Below are positions 1 through 9,345 of a DNA stretch of 20,093 nucleotides, piece by piece. Position numbers and translations under genes: made by a program. Numbering within the stretch: position 1 is the first letter of the stretch; every line of letters begins with the position of its first letter. Source of the DNA: Hamiltosporidium magnivora (Eukaryota; Microsporidia; Dubosqiidae); assembly GCA_004325065.1 (NCBI GenBank), contig PITI01000131.1, forward strand, positions 1 through 20,093, written 5' to 3'. Below the pieces are notes generated by a model. That model worked only from the letters and a program-made list of their open reading frames with translations, did no database searches and had not been told where the DNA came from.

Positions 1-834
1 GGTGGTATAAATTATATACGTAAAAAGTTATACTCCGGTGTTTTATATGTTGGTCTTTATATAACATTTTTTATAGGACTTTATATCGGATTGGTACATC
101 AAAATACTTTTGATATTAGTTTTTTTATGAAAACAGAAGTCGAAAAAATACTGACAAAAAGTTTTTTTGCAGCAAATACAGATTTGGATTTCTACAAGAA
201 TAAAAATATAAAGAATTCGGAAAGAAATAAAATCGAAATATCTGTTGATTTCCAAAATGTATTGGGTAAAGATATATCAGTGGTCCAAAATACAAAAAAT
301 ATTGAAATACTTTATTTTGTCTGTCCATATTCTTTACCAGTATATTCTTTTATTTGCTATGAAAATGTAAATATAAAAAGCGTTTCTAGAAATCCTGACA
401 TAACAGTTAAAATGAAAGATTTAGTTGTCTGTAAAAGATTTGATGGGCAAAAAATTATTTTCTATGAATATGAAATGTATATGGATTTATTGGAAGCCAC
501 AAGTGAAAGTTATAAAACGCAATTGGAAAGCAAAAAGGATAAAAATAATAAAATAGATAATGACAAAATTGTAGATGAAAAAGTCGAAAAGGAAATGAGA
601 AATAATAACAATAGAGATGATACTGATAATGCCTTTATACACAAATCTATTAATAACTCTTTTGAAGGATATGACTATATTTTAATTTATAAGCATATTT
701 TTGAAAAATATTCTAACGTTTTTTACGAATATGAAATTATAAATACTTTTAAATATATGCATGTACTGTTTGAAGAAGAAAAAGGGATTTATACGTTAGT
801 TTTAAAGAGTAAAAAGTATAATAATCATCTATAA
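1..834 (+). CDS. Unrecognised membrane-anchored protein, 5' end cut by window
   Basis: The reading frame is open from base 1 and ends at TAA 832-834, giving 277 visible residues; the true start lies outside the window. Visible residues about 11-33 form one hydrophobic segment (YSGVLYVGLY followed by ITFFIGLYIG) after basic residues RKK. This fits a type II membrane protein with a short cytosolic N-terminus. The remainder is polar with no second clear membrane span. Residues about 176-210 are a low-complexity K/N/D/E linker (KDKNNKIDND and following). Mixed, non-repetitive sequence on both sides of the linker argues for a real protein and not a chance AT-rich frame. I recognise no family. An internal ATG at 127 could be used, but it would discard the membrane segment. 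That it is a gene is moderately sure; function is unknown. Confidence 0.6.
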   Translation, partial: GGINYIRKKLYSGVLYVGLYITFFIGLYIGLVHQNTFDISFFMKTEVEKILTKSFFAANTDLDFYKNKNIKNSERNKIEISVDFQNVLGKDISVVQNTKNIEILYFVCPYSLPVYSFICYENVNIKSVSRNPDITVKMKDLVVCKRFDGQKIIFYEYEMYMDLLEATSESYKTQLESKKDKNNKIDNDKIVDEKVEKEMRNNNNRDDTDNAFIHKSINNSFEGYDYILIYKHIFEKYSNVFYEYEIINTFKYMHVLFEEEKGIYTLVLKSKKYNNHL

Positions 835-1849
835 AATATTAAATTGCTTGATTCATACGATAATTTTTAGGTTTACATCATTTGTACATTTTTAATATTT
901 GGCAATTGTTTCTTTGAAATAGTATATCTAATACCTAATATATTAATTTTAAATTTGGAATTTCTAAATAAGAAATTTTTGGTCTAGAAAATATTATTTA
1001 TAATGAGATTTATAAAACGAATAAGGCTTAGTAGAAAACAGCTTTTGGTTTATAATTACATATCAAAAAACATTTTTTTTAGTAATCTTTAAAATTTTTT
1101 TCTAAAATTCTAAAATAATAAATTTTAAAAAAAACTTTTAAAAAAAATTGAATAAAACTGATGGAAAATATAATATTTTATCACAATTGAATTTGTTTTA
1201 CATTCTATTTACCTACATATTACATTACTCTTTTACCTTTCTGTATCAAGGAAGAACAGATGAAAGTTTTCCATTGTTTTTTTTATACTTTTATAATTCA
1301 AGATTATAAGCTTAGGCTATATAGCCTGTGGAATTCGATCTCACCACGATGGTTTTATTTTGCCCAAATGATAAAAATAATAGAGATATACTCTTCCTGT
1401 AAAAAAAGCGGTAAAAAAATTTATTCGTGATTTATAAAAAGAACTTTTTTTAATGTTTTTCTTGGAACGTAAAATTTATCTGCGCAGTAGTATTTATGCT
1501 TTCTCTTTTGATTGCTCACAATATTTATTGATTGTATAAATTTCTTATGATAATAAAATTTTATGACGAATTTAAGCCATATTTTTACATTTTCTTTTAA
1601 TTTACAAGTAACAGCAAATATGATTTTATCTGACAATTCAACTACAATTCAATCTTATTATTAATTGTTAAAAAATGTTCTTTTATAAGTAAAAATAAAA
1701 TATTCAAAGGAATTCATTAGAAATTTATTTAAGTTTTGGTTTTGTGTGTTGTGATTGTTTACATTAATCGAATATTATTGCTGCGCTATCTCTTTTTTTA
1801 CTCATCAGTCTCAAGTTTTAATTTTTATGAAGAGTTGGTATAATGCTAT
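835..1849. other. AT-rich intergenic stretch without a supported gene
   Basis: The stretch is mainly A/T runs. It holds a perfect 14-nt palindrome, AGGCTATATAGCCT, at 1314-1327. A 20-codon ORF at 1368-1430 has a good upstream context (GCCCAA before ATG), but its sequence is all low-complexity residues. No RNA gene is recognised. Confidence 0.5.
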
Positions 1850-2400
1850 ATCAAGCTAAAGCCGAAGTAGTATTTTAAATGCATATTGAACAAATTTTTC
1901 CTGATTAATACTTTTTAAGGATATTATTGAGGTGCGTGTGGTTCCTTGCTTATTCAATAAACCCTATATACCATTATAAAACTCTCATTGGTATTTATTT
2001 GCAGATAAAATCATCTTATCTACAGAAAAGAAAATTTGAAGTGTCTTTTAAATACCATAATTCGATATTTCTGTGCTCCTACGTATATTCGTAGCTTCTT
2101 AAGTTACATCATATAAAGTTTTGCCACAATATCACGAGGAAGCATCACATAAGAGATTAAATCAAGACTTCATAATGAGAAAGAAATTTCTACCATTATG
2201 CATGTCGTTTTCATTATTTTTTGGTCTTTACAGTTTGAAGAAGGTGATTTTTGATTAGAAAATCCAGACATCAATAATAATTATCATATTTATTTATTAG
2301 CTAGAATAAATATGCTTCGACTATTGGTCAATATCTATATCTGTTTATAGTGTAACACTTCTTACGTTATCCTTTATTTTGAAATCTGGTTGATAAAATT
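1850..2400 (-). mobile_element. Decayed LINE-like retroelement relic (endonuclease-end fragment, copy 2a)
   Basis: Read on the minus strand, this block matches by eye the relic at 10889-11760. In the 2090-2170 part a frame gives YVMLPRDIVAK, corresponding to YVIIRDGIVAK in the other copy. At about 1985-2010 both copies keep a GCAAATA...ACC(C/A)ATGA stretch. At the nucleotide level 2121-2290 aligns with 11115-11260, including shared GCCACAATA and GATCACATA/GCATCACAT segments. Stops and frameshifts occur throughout, so nothing intact is encoded. The family call comes from the better copy. Borders are approximate. Confidence 0.5.
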
Positions 2401-2580
2401 TCTCTCTTGTAAATACTTTCCTCGCCATTTTTATCCACTTCCTTTCCTGGCTCCGAATCTAACGCCTAATTTACGTTTATTTTCGATTCATCTCCCGTAT
2501 AACACCATCTAAATTAAGGTGTTTTATATTTGTTTTATTTACTTGTTTGATAACATCTTCCTCGTTTTATTTCTTTTAAA
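2395..2580 (-). repeat. Diverged repeat block also present at 13840-14040
   Basis: This pyrimidine-rich block (plus strand) aligns by eye with 13840-14040. Both contain TTTCC, CCATTTTT and CTTC...TTTC(C/G)GGCT in order. Further on, both share a GTGTTTT...TTTTATTT...TTGTATAAC-type stretch. It lies just 3' of the 2640-3120 relic in that relic's orientation. A weaker relative (AACGCCTA...TCGATTC) lies at 10740-10830, 3' of the relic at 10889. It is therefore probably part of the same mobile element or its flank. It encodes nothing intact. Confidence 0.35.
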
Positions 2581-2639
2581 GGAGTATTAGTTGTCTGTAT
2601 ATTTTAGTGCGTTCAATAATAAACTTTCCTAACTCTTTT

Positions 2640-3120
2640 GGAATTACTTTTTGATCAAATCATCTTTGTCTCTCAAAGTAAATAATCTGAGCGTTTTCTT
2701 ATTGGTATCGAATGAATAAATGCATTTAAATTTATAGGAATTTGCAGTCTTTTAAAGTTACCTTTTGTATTTTGTTTGCAATATCGTCCTAGGTTATTAT
2801 ATTAAAAATTATTTTTCTACTATAGCTGAAATTTTACCCGCTCATTTGCTAATAGATCGTACATATTAGGTTTTAATCTCTCAATAATTTGAAGTGAATC
2901 TTAAGAAGTATTCATATTTCAACGTTGGTGATTATTCAGCCTCTTGTCTAAAAAATATATTTGTCTGATAGTTATGTATTTTGACATTGTTTTTATTCAG
3001 GTGTCTACTCTAATCTCTGAATACACGCTATCAACGATTTTTTGACAAGATTGATTCCTAATTTGTTTTGAAGCTTAATATTTTCTACTCAGAAACAATT
3101 AATTGCTCAATGATTAAAAA
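2640..3120 (-). mobile_element. Decayed LINE-like retroelement relic (endonuclease-domain fragment, copy 2b)
   Basis: Minus-strand frames, interrupted by stops and shifts, give in order: EIRVDT-stop-IKT (around 3018-2990), IYFLDKR (about 2950), VEI with a degenerate follow-on (about 2920), YDLLANE (about 2855) and IPINLNAFIHS (about 2720). The same blocks in the same order occur in the relic at 10889-11760. They resemble the restriction-enzyme-like endonuclease tail of microsporidian LINE polyproteins, with a PD...D...EVGIT core. The alignment starts near the AAGCTT at 3071. It is head-to-tail with the relic at 1850-2400. No function is left. Confidence 0.55.
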
Positions 3121-5005
3121 TATTTAAAAATCTAAAGCAATATTTATGAATATTGAAAACATATTTTTGGTAGTCAATTAAGAAAATTGACTTGTATAAA
3201 CAGATAATAATAATAATGTTTATTTGAAATAAAACGAATTACAGTTAAATCAGAATGAGAAATAGAGGTAACAACTTTAATAAGTAGAAAATACATTTAT
3301 AACATATTTTTTACCTATAGAATCATTAATATCAATTTGATATACCTCAAGGTTTTGTAATTCGAAAAAACTCAAACATTGCATATATTTAGTTATTTAG
3401 CTTGTATCAGTGTAAACAAATATTTATTTTTCGACTCATAACTTTATAGGATTGATGAGCATTATATATTGGATAGCGAAAATATTCATACAAACATTTG
3501 TGAAAAATTTCTTAAATAATTAATATTTTTAAATGTAGGATTAAGCAGTCTAAAGAGATTTTCCTTTTTATTTATTAGTTTTAATAGAAACGACTTTTAT
3601 TTGGTAATTGTTTGAATATTTTGTACAATCGAGATTATATTTAAATAATGAGCAATGTGGTGTTTTACTACAACTTCTCAGCTCTTTCTATTCCAATCAA
3701 ACCCAACACCTTATATTTATTATAAATCGTTATTTTAAACAAAAATAACATCACACGGTTGTATACCTCCGACACCTAAGATTGTAAAATGATCTGTCGG
3801 TTTGGTTTACTATCACGCTGTTATAATTCGCAGTACATTTAAATGTGTTTGATTTGTTCCTTTAAAAGAAGTTTATTGAATCAAAGACAATATGCACCAA
3901 TACAGTTAAAATGTATGCTGTATCTACTGGTTTTAATGTGTTGCCAGGTTCTTTACTTTATTAGACAGGTTTATATTTATCTTTGAATTCTTTAAAAGTA
4001 ATTTCAATTAGAGGCACTTTTTATAGTAGAAATCGAGTTATTTAATTTTTTCCAAGCCACGCGCTTTATTTCACACTCCTAATTTGCAATAAAATTTCCT
4101 GTTCTTGCACTAAGGTAAAAAACTTCTTTTGTATCAACGCTCTTTATATTTTACATTCTTGATTTGCAGAATAAAAAGAACGCTGTCATAAGCATAATTC
4201 GCCAAAAAGGTAAATCTTCTCTCCTTATAATTATTTTCACTTTATGTATTATCCAGCAAAAAATGTGTATGTAAATATCGAATTAAAAAATATTTAAGCA
4301 AAAAAAATGAATCCACTGTCCTAATAGGAATATTTTATCCTATAAAAGCACGCAAAAAAGCTTTAAAATCAATACATCAAAATTAAAATTTTAAAATGGT
4401 ATCATTTAATATAAAAAGGCAAACTTTATGACAATTATTAAGATTAATTAAAAAAAAGTGCGGAAGTTAACATATCTAGGCTAGAATTATAATGCCATCA
4501 AATTCAAGTACATTTAGATTTGAAATATTATTTGTTCTTAAGCATATATTATTTCTGAATACTGTTGTATATCTTTATTGAAAATACCTTTTTCGCAAAA
4601 AAAGGAAAAAAATAATTTTAATATAATTTTAGAATTCTATCTGTTAAATTTATGTTTACTTATAAATTGTTTGCTTAGCTTTAAGGAGATAAAAACTCCA
4701 TTTATTGTAATTATTAGCAGATATAATCAAAAATAAATTTAAGCAATTGTGAATCTATTATATTTACTCTCTTTTTAATATAATTTGAAGTTCTTAAATT
4801 TAAGATCTTTTTGGTTTAGACATACGAGTTCTTTATGAATTATAATCTATTGGATCATAAAAAATTTAATACTTTGCGTCATTTAACTATTTACAAATCA
4901 AAATGAAAAAATTTTTTTAATCAGATACATTTTTATTTTTATCATTAATTAGATTTCCGCGTAATTTTATAATTACTTAATATCTAAAAAATTATTATTT
5001 GGAAT
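3121..5005. other. Intergenic stretch, no supported gene
   Basis: Mostly AT-rich. A slightly GC-richer segment at about 3640-4100 contains GTGGTGTT...CCAACACC and several broken short frames. It may be further decayed transposon sequence, but I could not tie it to the relics elsewhere. 4110-5005 returns to very AT-rich sequence leading into the LRR gene. No tRNA or rRNA is recognised. Confidence 0.45.
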
Positions 5006-7315
5006 ATGTTTAGGTGCAATACACATCTAGGAAAAACTTATCGAAATAAAAAAGTTGGATTTTGGTCATTCTTTATTTTGGTAACCTTTAGAATTATATT
5101 TACACAAAGAACAATTGTTATGAATTTTTTTGAGAATGTTGAAAGTGTTTCTGAAAAGAATGAACCAAGTAATTGCATATATTCAGATATATGTTTTGAT
5201 TTTCTACGCGTTAAACCTAAAACATTTATTGTCGATGCAAACATCAAAATATTAAGAACATTTATTATTGATTTAGATAATTTCTTCTTAAAGTTTATTA
5301 ATGAAGAAAAAATTGAAGAAAATCAGCATAATAACATATATATAAATACTAGACTACTTAAATACGATGAGTTTGAATATTTTTATAAATTAGTAGTGGG
5401 TTTTCCTGTTTTTATTGATAAAATGAATGAAGGTAACTATCTGAAGATATTTGGAATTATAGATATTTTTAAATTTAAAAAAAACAATTCTCTCAAAGAA
5501 TTTATACGAATTTTGTGGATTTCTATTGTGTTTAATCCGAAGTCTTTTGAAAAGAGAGATTATGCATCTACAGTGGCAAATAAAAATATATTTTCTAGCT
5601 TTATATCAAAAATATCCATTCTAGAATTACTTAGATTATATAGAATTGGCGAAGCAACACTTAATAAAATCGATGATAATTCCTTGGTGAAGACTTTATT
5701 AGATGACTTTAATTTTGATTTTATAAATCCAAATAAAGATTATTTATATCTTGATACTGATATTATAAGTGAAATTCAAAAAAACTGTACAAAAGAGGTT
5801 GAATTTCTTCGTCATATTGCATATTTCTTTCGTATTCATACTTTTAAACGAATATTTTTTAACGAAATATATTGTACAGCCAAACACAATTATTTTTTTA
5901 ATTTTTCATTGTTTGAAGGTACCACTGAAATATTTTTACTTAGATGTTTAAATGTAGATGTGTTGATTCAAGTTCTCAGAATTCACAGTTTAAGAAACAT
6001 AAAAACAATTAATATACTTAATTGCAATTTTACTACACAAAACATTATTTCGTGGTCGAAAACGTTCTATTTTGAAAGATTAAATTTTATTAATGGTAAA
6101 GATAAATTCAAATCGTATCATTATGATTCGGATTTAAATCCATCTCTTCGTAATATTATTTCAAAGTTTTCAGAAATGATGTATATTGAAAATAAATCGA
6201 ATTTTTTTGTGGTCGATAAGAGAGTTACCTGTTACGAGCAAAAAAAGCAAATTATATTGGAATCATATTACGACGAAAGTAAAATAGAAGAATTATCAAG
6301 TCTAGAAGGTTTACATCAAATGTTTATTCCTATGAAATTATCTGATTTGTTTCTAGCTTTCAATTTTTATAGTATGAACTTTAAGGAATTTAAGAATATA
6401 GAAATAAGCTTTACCAATATGCATATTAAAGATTTTAACTTGCGCGAATCTGAAATACTCAATAATATACTAAGCATGCGAATCGTTAATTCGACAGTCA
6501 ACAGTATTTTTTTGTCAAAAATTTTATTATTTCCTTCTCTAAAAACACTGATTTTTTATATATCCAGGATTTGTTATCAAAAAGATGAAGCAATATTTAA
6601 TGAGAACAAAAAAATTGAAAGTCTTTATTTTAGAAATTCTGTTATTGAAGATCATATTTGTTTTTCGAATTTTTTGAATTCCTTGGAATGTTTGAGAACG
6701 TTGGAAATTATTTCGCTGACGAAAAATACTAATCCTTTCATATCAAATCCTTATAATATAAAAATGAATCTATATAGTTTATTGTCCCTGAAATATTCAT
6801 CTAACTACAACTGTGGTAATGACATACCGTTCTTCCAGATATTTCCAAATATTATAGAATTCGAATTAGGTCTTTGCTATCCGAATGGTACTATTCATAA
6901 GATATTTTTTGATAAAAATTTTGATAGTCTTATAAAATTAACGTTTGATGGAGTAAAAATCGGCAAAAAAGATAAAGATGCATTAAAAAAATGTACGAAT
7001 ATTCACGTTTTACGTTTTACAAGAACTTGTAAAATTTCCGAGATATTATTTGCTGAATTATTTAATACAAATAACATGTATTCGTTAAGAGATTTAGGAC
7101 TTCCAGACATTGTAATTTCAATTCTTGATTTACAGTTCATTTCAAAACTCAAATTCCTTATAAAATTACAAATTTATAATTTTAAGATTACCACAGATAT
7201 CATGTTTTGTTTCAAGACTTTTTATTGGATGGAAACGAGCGAAAATAAAAATTTGATGGCTTCAAAAAATAGAATCTTCGAGGAATTGGGTATAAGGTAC
7301 GAAGAATTTCCATAG
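5006..7315 (+). CDS. Leucine-rich-repeat-like protein with N-terminal hydrophobic segment
   Basis: This is a 769-residue intact frame from ATG 5006; an in-frame TAA lies only a few codons upstream. Residues 18-33 (VGFWSFFILVTFRIIF), preceded by basic RNKK, look like a signal anchor or signal peptide. An alternative Met39 would remove it. The region about 330-725 shows irregular repeats of the LxxLxIxxxxI type, each followed by a polar loop. Examples are IKTINILNCNF (333-342), FERLNFING (356-364), LKTLIFYISRI (512-522), LRTLEIISLT (563-572), LIKLTFDGVKI (642-652), IHVLRF (666-671) and LIKLQIYNFKI (718-728). This fits an LRR-like solenoid, probably for protein binding. The N-terminal third (about 40-330) is not recognised. 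Microsporidia carry lineage-specific LRR families, some thought to be exported; membership is inference. No CCC motif was found directly upstream. Confidence 0.8.
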   Translation: MFRCNTHLGKTYRNKKVGFWSFFILVTFRIIFTQRTIVMNFFENVESVSEKNEPSNCIYSDICFDFLRVKPKTFIVDANIKILRTFIIDLDNFFLKFINEEKIEENQHNNIYINTRLLKYDEFEYFYKLVVGFPVFIDKMNEGNYLKIFGIIDIFKFKKNNSLKEFIRILWISIVFNPKSFEKRDYASTVANKNIFSSFISKISILELLRLYRIGEATLNKIDDNSLVKTLLDDFNFDFINPNKDYLYLDTDIISEIQKNCTKEVEFLRHIAYFFRIHTFKRIFFNEIYCTAKHNYFFNFSLFEGTTEIFLLRCLNVDVLIQVLRIHSLRNIKTINILNCNFTTQNIISWSKTFYFERLNFINGKDKFKSYHYDSDLNPSLRNIISKFSEMMYIENKSNFFVVDKRVTCYEQKKQIILESYYDESKIEELSSLEGLHQMFIPMKLSDLFLAFNFYSMNFKEFKNIEISFTNMHIKDFNLRESEILNNILSMRIVNSTVNSIFLSKILLFPSLKTLIFYISRICYQKDEAIFNENKKIESLYFRNSVIEDHICFSNFLNSLECLRTLEIISLTKNTNPFISNPYNIKMNLYSLLSLKYSSNYNCGNDIPFFQIFPNIIEFELGLCYPNGTIHKIFFDKNFDSLIKLTFDGVKIGKKDKDALKKCTNIHVLRFTRTCKISEILFAELFNTNNMYSLRDLGLPDIVISILDLQFISKLKFLIKLQIYNFKITTDIMFCFKTFYWMETSENKNLMASKNRIFEELGIRYEEFP

Positions 7316-7679
7316 TTAAATTATAAAATATTCGCCAAAATATATATTTCTATCCTGTTTTTCTAATGATATCTTTATTTTAATTTGAACAGTTTAAAAT
7401 ACAGTCGTAATTTTTCTTTACAAATTTATATATGAATTTATTTGAGTATTAAAAAATGTTGTTAAAAATCATATCAATCTATAATATATTCTTTAAAAAT
7501 AGTGATCTGGAAATTTTAAAACAGACATTATTTCTTGAATTTACTGATAAATCTACATTTTTCAAATGAGCAAAATATCAAATATTTTGTAATTATGGCG
7601 ATAAATAAATTAATTTAAATGCAATTTTTTTAAAAAAATATTTTTTTGGTTGTTTTGTCCTCGTCCCCAAGAAAATTAA
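7316..7679. other. Intergenic region between LRR gene and eed-like gene
   Basis: 364 bp of AT-rich sequence carrying the 3' flank of the LRR gene and the 5' flank of the WD40 gene. The only clear signal is the CCCC at 7665-7668, with an A/T-run stretch just before it. Confidence 0.5.
7665..7668 (+). promoter_or_regulatory. CCC-type start-proximal motif of the EED-like gene
   Basis: CCCC lies about 12 bases before ATG 7680 in otherwise C-poor DNA, preceded by T-rich sequence. CCC- or GGG-like motifs close to the start are a known microsporidian transcription signal. It supports this start and expression of the gene. Confidence 0.5.
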
Positions 7680-8735
7680 ATGCTTACAAAAGCAAAACTA
7701 TTTATACCAGATACGGATCTTACACGTATTAAAATACATCCATCTTTAAATATAATATGTTTGATAGGTAAACGATCAGTAATAGTAGCTTCATCCTGTA
7801 ATGGCAGTTTAGAATTAATACAAAGACATTTAGATGAAGATAAGCTAGAGAACTATATGTGCTGTGAATTTGCTGAATTAAAGAAAGGGTGTATTATTGT
7901 AGTTGGTGGGTCTAGAGGTGTTTTAAAATTTTTAAATTTAAATACCTGTACATTTGAAGGATATCTGTGTGGGCACGGTGGTGCAATTACGGATATAAAA
8001 ACACATTTTAAATATAAGAATACAATTTTCAGTGCTAGTGAAGATAATTCAATTAGAATGTGGAACGGCGAAACCAAAAAGTTAATGGCTATATTTGGAG
8101 GTGCAGCTGGACATAAAGATTTTGTTTTGAGTATGGATATAAGTTTATGTGGACAATACCTCCTCAGTAGTGGAACGGATTGCCAAGTTAAGATGTGGAA
8201 AATACCTGATATCGAAAATCGAAGGGATTTAATCGAAACGTGCTATTTTCCTATATATTCCACGTCTAATATCCATAGATCTTATATAACATGTGTGAAA
8301 TTCTATGGTAAACTGATAGTTTCCAAATCTGTAAACAATAGAATTTCGATAGTACGTCCATATTTATCTGTAGAAATTTACGATCATCCAAAATGTTCAT
8401 ATTCTTCATTTATAAATGAATTGGTTTATTTCGAAAGTAAATTTTTAACAAAAAAATTTGAAATTTTTGCAGATACGATGATAATTGGCTCTGAATCTGA
8501 AAAAGATGTAATATATTTAACAAATCTTAATAGATTACAAGATGGTATTAGTAGTATTTGCAAAATAAAGACAGATTGTAACAAAAAAGTACGAGACATA
8601 GCAATAAAAAACGAAGAAGTTTACATTTTATTCGAAGAATCGATTATTCTTTTTATGAATATAAAAAACAAGATATCCACAAAACCCGAACAAACTATTT
8701 TTGACAATAATTTACCCACAAAAACCAGCAAATAA
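7680..8735 (+). CDS. eed: EED/ESC-type WD40 protein (candidate PRC2 subunit)
   Basis: A 351-residue WD40 protein. EED/ESC is the WD40 subunit of Polycomb repressive complex 2; it binds methylated H3K27 and stimulates the E(z) methyltransferase in the nucleus. The match is family-specific and not merely generic WD40. Residues 74-104 (VVGGSRGVLKFLN, then GHGGAITDIK) parallel EED's AVAGSRGIIRIIN and GHGNAINELK. Residues 119-146 (SASEDNSIRMWN, LMAIFGGAAGHK) parallel SVSKDHALRLWN and LVAIFGGVEGHR. Residues 161-175 (LLSSGTDCQVKMWKI) and 190-219 (FPIYSTSNIHR, YITCV, KLIVSKSVNN) match FPDFSTRDIHR and LILSKSCENA. The region after about 225 is much less conserved, and the protein is shorter than human EED (441). 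The start at 7680 is backed by the CCCC motif. Its 3' end overlaps arv1 on the other strand by 115 bp. Methyl-lysine cage residues appear only partly kept. Family assignment is strong; activity is inference. Confidence 0.85.
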   Translation: MLTKAKLFIPDTDLTRIKIHPSLNIICLIGKRSVIVASSCNGSLELIQRHLDEDKLENYMCCEFAELKKGCIIVVGGSRGVLKFLNLNTCTFEGYLCGHGGAITDIKTHFKYKNTIFSASEDNSIRMWNGETKKLMAIFGGAAGHKDFVLSMDISLCGQYLLSSGTDCQVKMWKIPDIENRRDLIETCYFPIYSTSNIHRSYITCVKFYGKLIVSKSVNNRISIVRPYLSVEIYDHPKCSYSSFINELVYFESKFLTKKFEIFADTMIIGSESEKDVIYLTNLNRLQDGISSICKIKTDCNKKVRDIAIKNEEVYILFEESIILFMNIKNKISTKPEQTIFDNNLPTKTSK

Positions 8736-9328
8736 ATATAATATATTTTTACACCGCATACTGCAGATATTGCAGTAGACGAAGTAATAAAACAAAGAAA
8801 ATCAATTACAATAAAATATTCCTGATTCGTAAAATTCCATATTTTAGATATTATTATAAATAGGCTATAAAAATTTCCAATTATGATTGTGTCAATTATT
8901 TTTTCAGATTTTATATCGGTTTTTTTTCTTAAACTAACTAAAATAATAGTAAAAAATATAATATTCTGAATAAAAACTTCCAATGTTTGATAAAAAAATG
9001 TTGTAATATATTTTTTATCAATCCCGAAAAAACGGGAATATTCATGGTTTTTTATTAGTTCAGCAGCAAAAAAAATTACTAATAAAACATATTTATTTCT
9101 ATTCTTATATGTATCCGAATTAGAGATATAATGAATAAAAATTTCTCTTTTAAGCAGTAATAATTCTATTATTCCAAATATACAACTGTATTCCAAATAT
9201 TTATCTGTTATTTGATTGCATTTTAACTATTAGTAAAAAAAACTTACGCATGTAGTTATATATGTTCTGTTTTTATCCACAGATAAAAGTTTTTCGGTCT
9301 TTGTGTCACAGTTTATACATCTTGGCAT
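8621..9328 (-). CDS. ARV1: Arv1 family ER membrane lipid-homeostasis protein, two exons
   Basis: Join of exon 1 (9328-9248, 27 codons) and exon 2 (9226-8621), giving 228 residues. Arv1 is an ER membrane protein needed for sterol and sphingolipid distribution and GPI-anchor synthesis. Exon 1 starts MPRCINCDTK and ends TYITTC; exon 2 starts LKCNQITDKYLEYSCIF. Splicing assembles the Arv1 homology domain: C4xxC7, C27xxC30, then DKYLEY (35-40), followed by ELLLLKREIFIHYI (48-61), equivalent to the family's LLxKxQAYRHxL. About four to six hydrophobic segments follow (roughly 73-84, 103-126, 141-155, 163-184, 188-202, 206-219). The unspliced frame alone has no ATG before the domain and lacks the CxxC at 4-7. 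The ATG at 9328 has AAATTTTTTAGCCC directly upstream. The last 38 codons overlap the end of the EED-like gene on the opposite strand. Confidence 0.85.
9227..9247 (-). other. 21-nt spliceosomal intron in ARV1
   Basis: On the minus strand the segment begins GTAAGT, continues in a T-run and ends ACTAATAG. A branch-point-like ACTAAT thus runs directly into the 3' AG, an arrangement seen in short microsporidian introns. Removing exactly these 21 bases keeps the frame: TGC | TTA AAA TGC. It joins two halves of a CxxC...CxxC zinc motif diagnostic of Arv1. Because 21 is a multiple of 3, retention would not shift the frame, but the retained TAG would terminate translation. Confidence 0.8.
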
Positions 9329-9330
9329 TT

Positions 9331-9345
9331 GGGCTAAAAAATTTG
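9331..9345 (-). promoter_or_regulatory. AAATTT/CCC start signal of ARV1
   Basis: On the minus strand AAATTTTTTAGCCC ends three bases before the ATG. It combines the AAATTT-like and CCC-like elements described upstream of microsporidian starts. It confirms that translation starts in the short first exon. Confidence 0.6.

Noticed and set aside
1368..1430. 20-codon ORF with GCCCAA before ATG
   Set aside because: Good start context, but the peptide is short and low-complexity, with no homologue I recognise and no intron signal extending it.
1421..1636. 71-codon minus-strand frame
   Set aside because: Starts only with TTG, is K/I/F-rich low-complexity, has no CCC signal, and is expected by chance at this AT content.
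5038..5951. Small frames at 5038-5247 (minus) and 5769-5951 (plus)
   Set aside because: Both lie inside the LRR gene in other frames and show no protein-like features.
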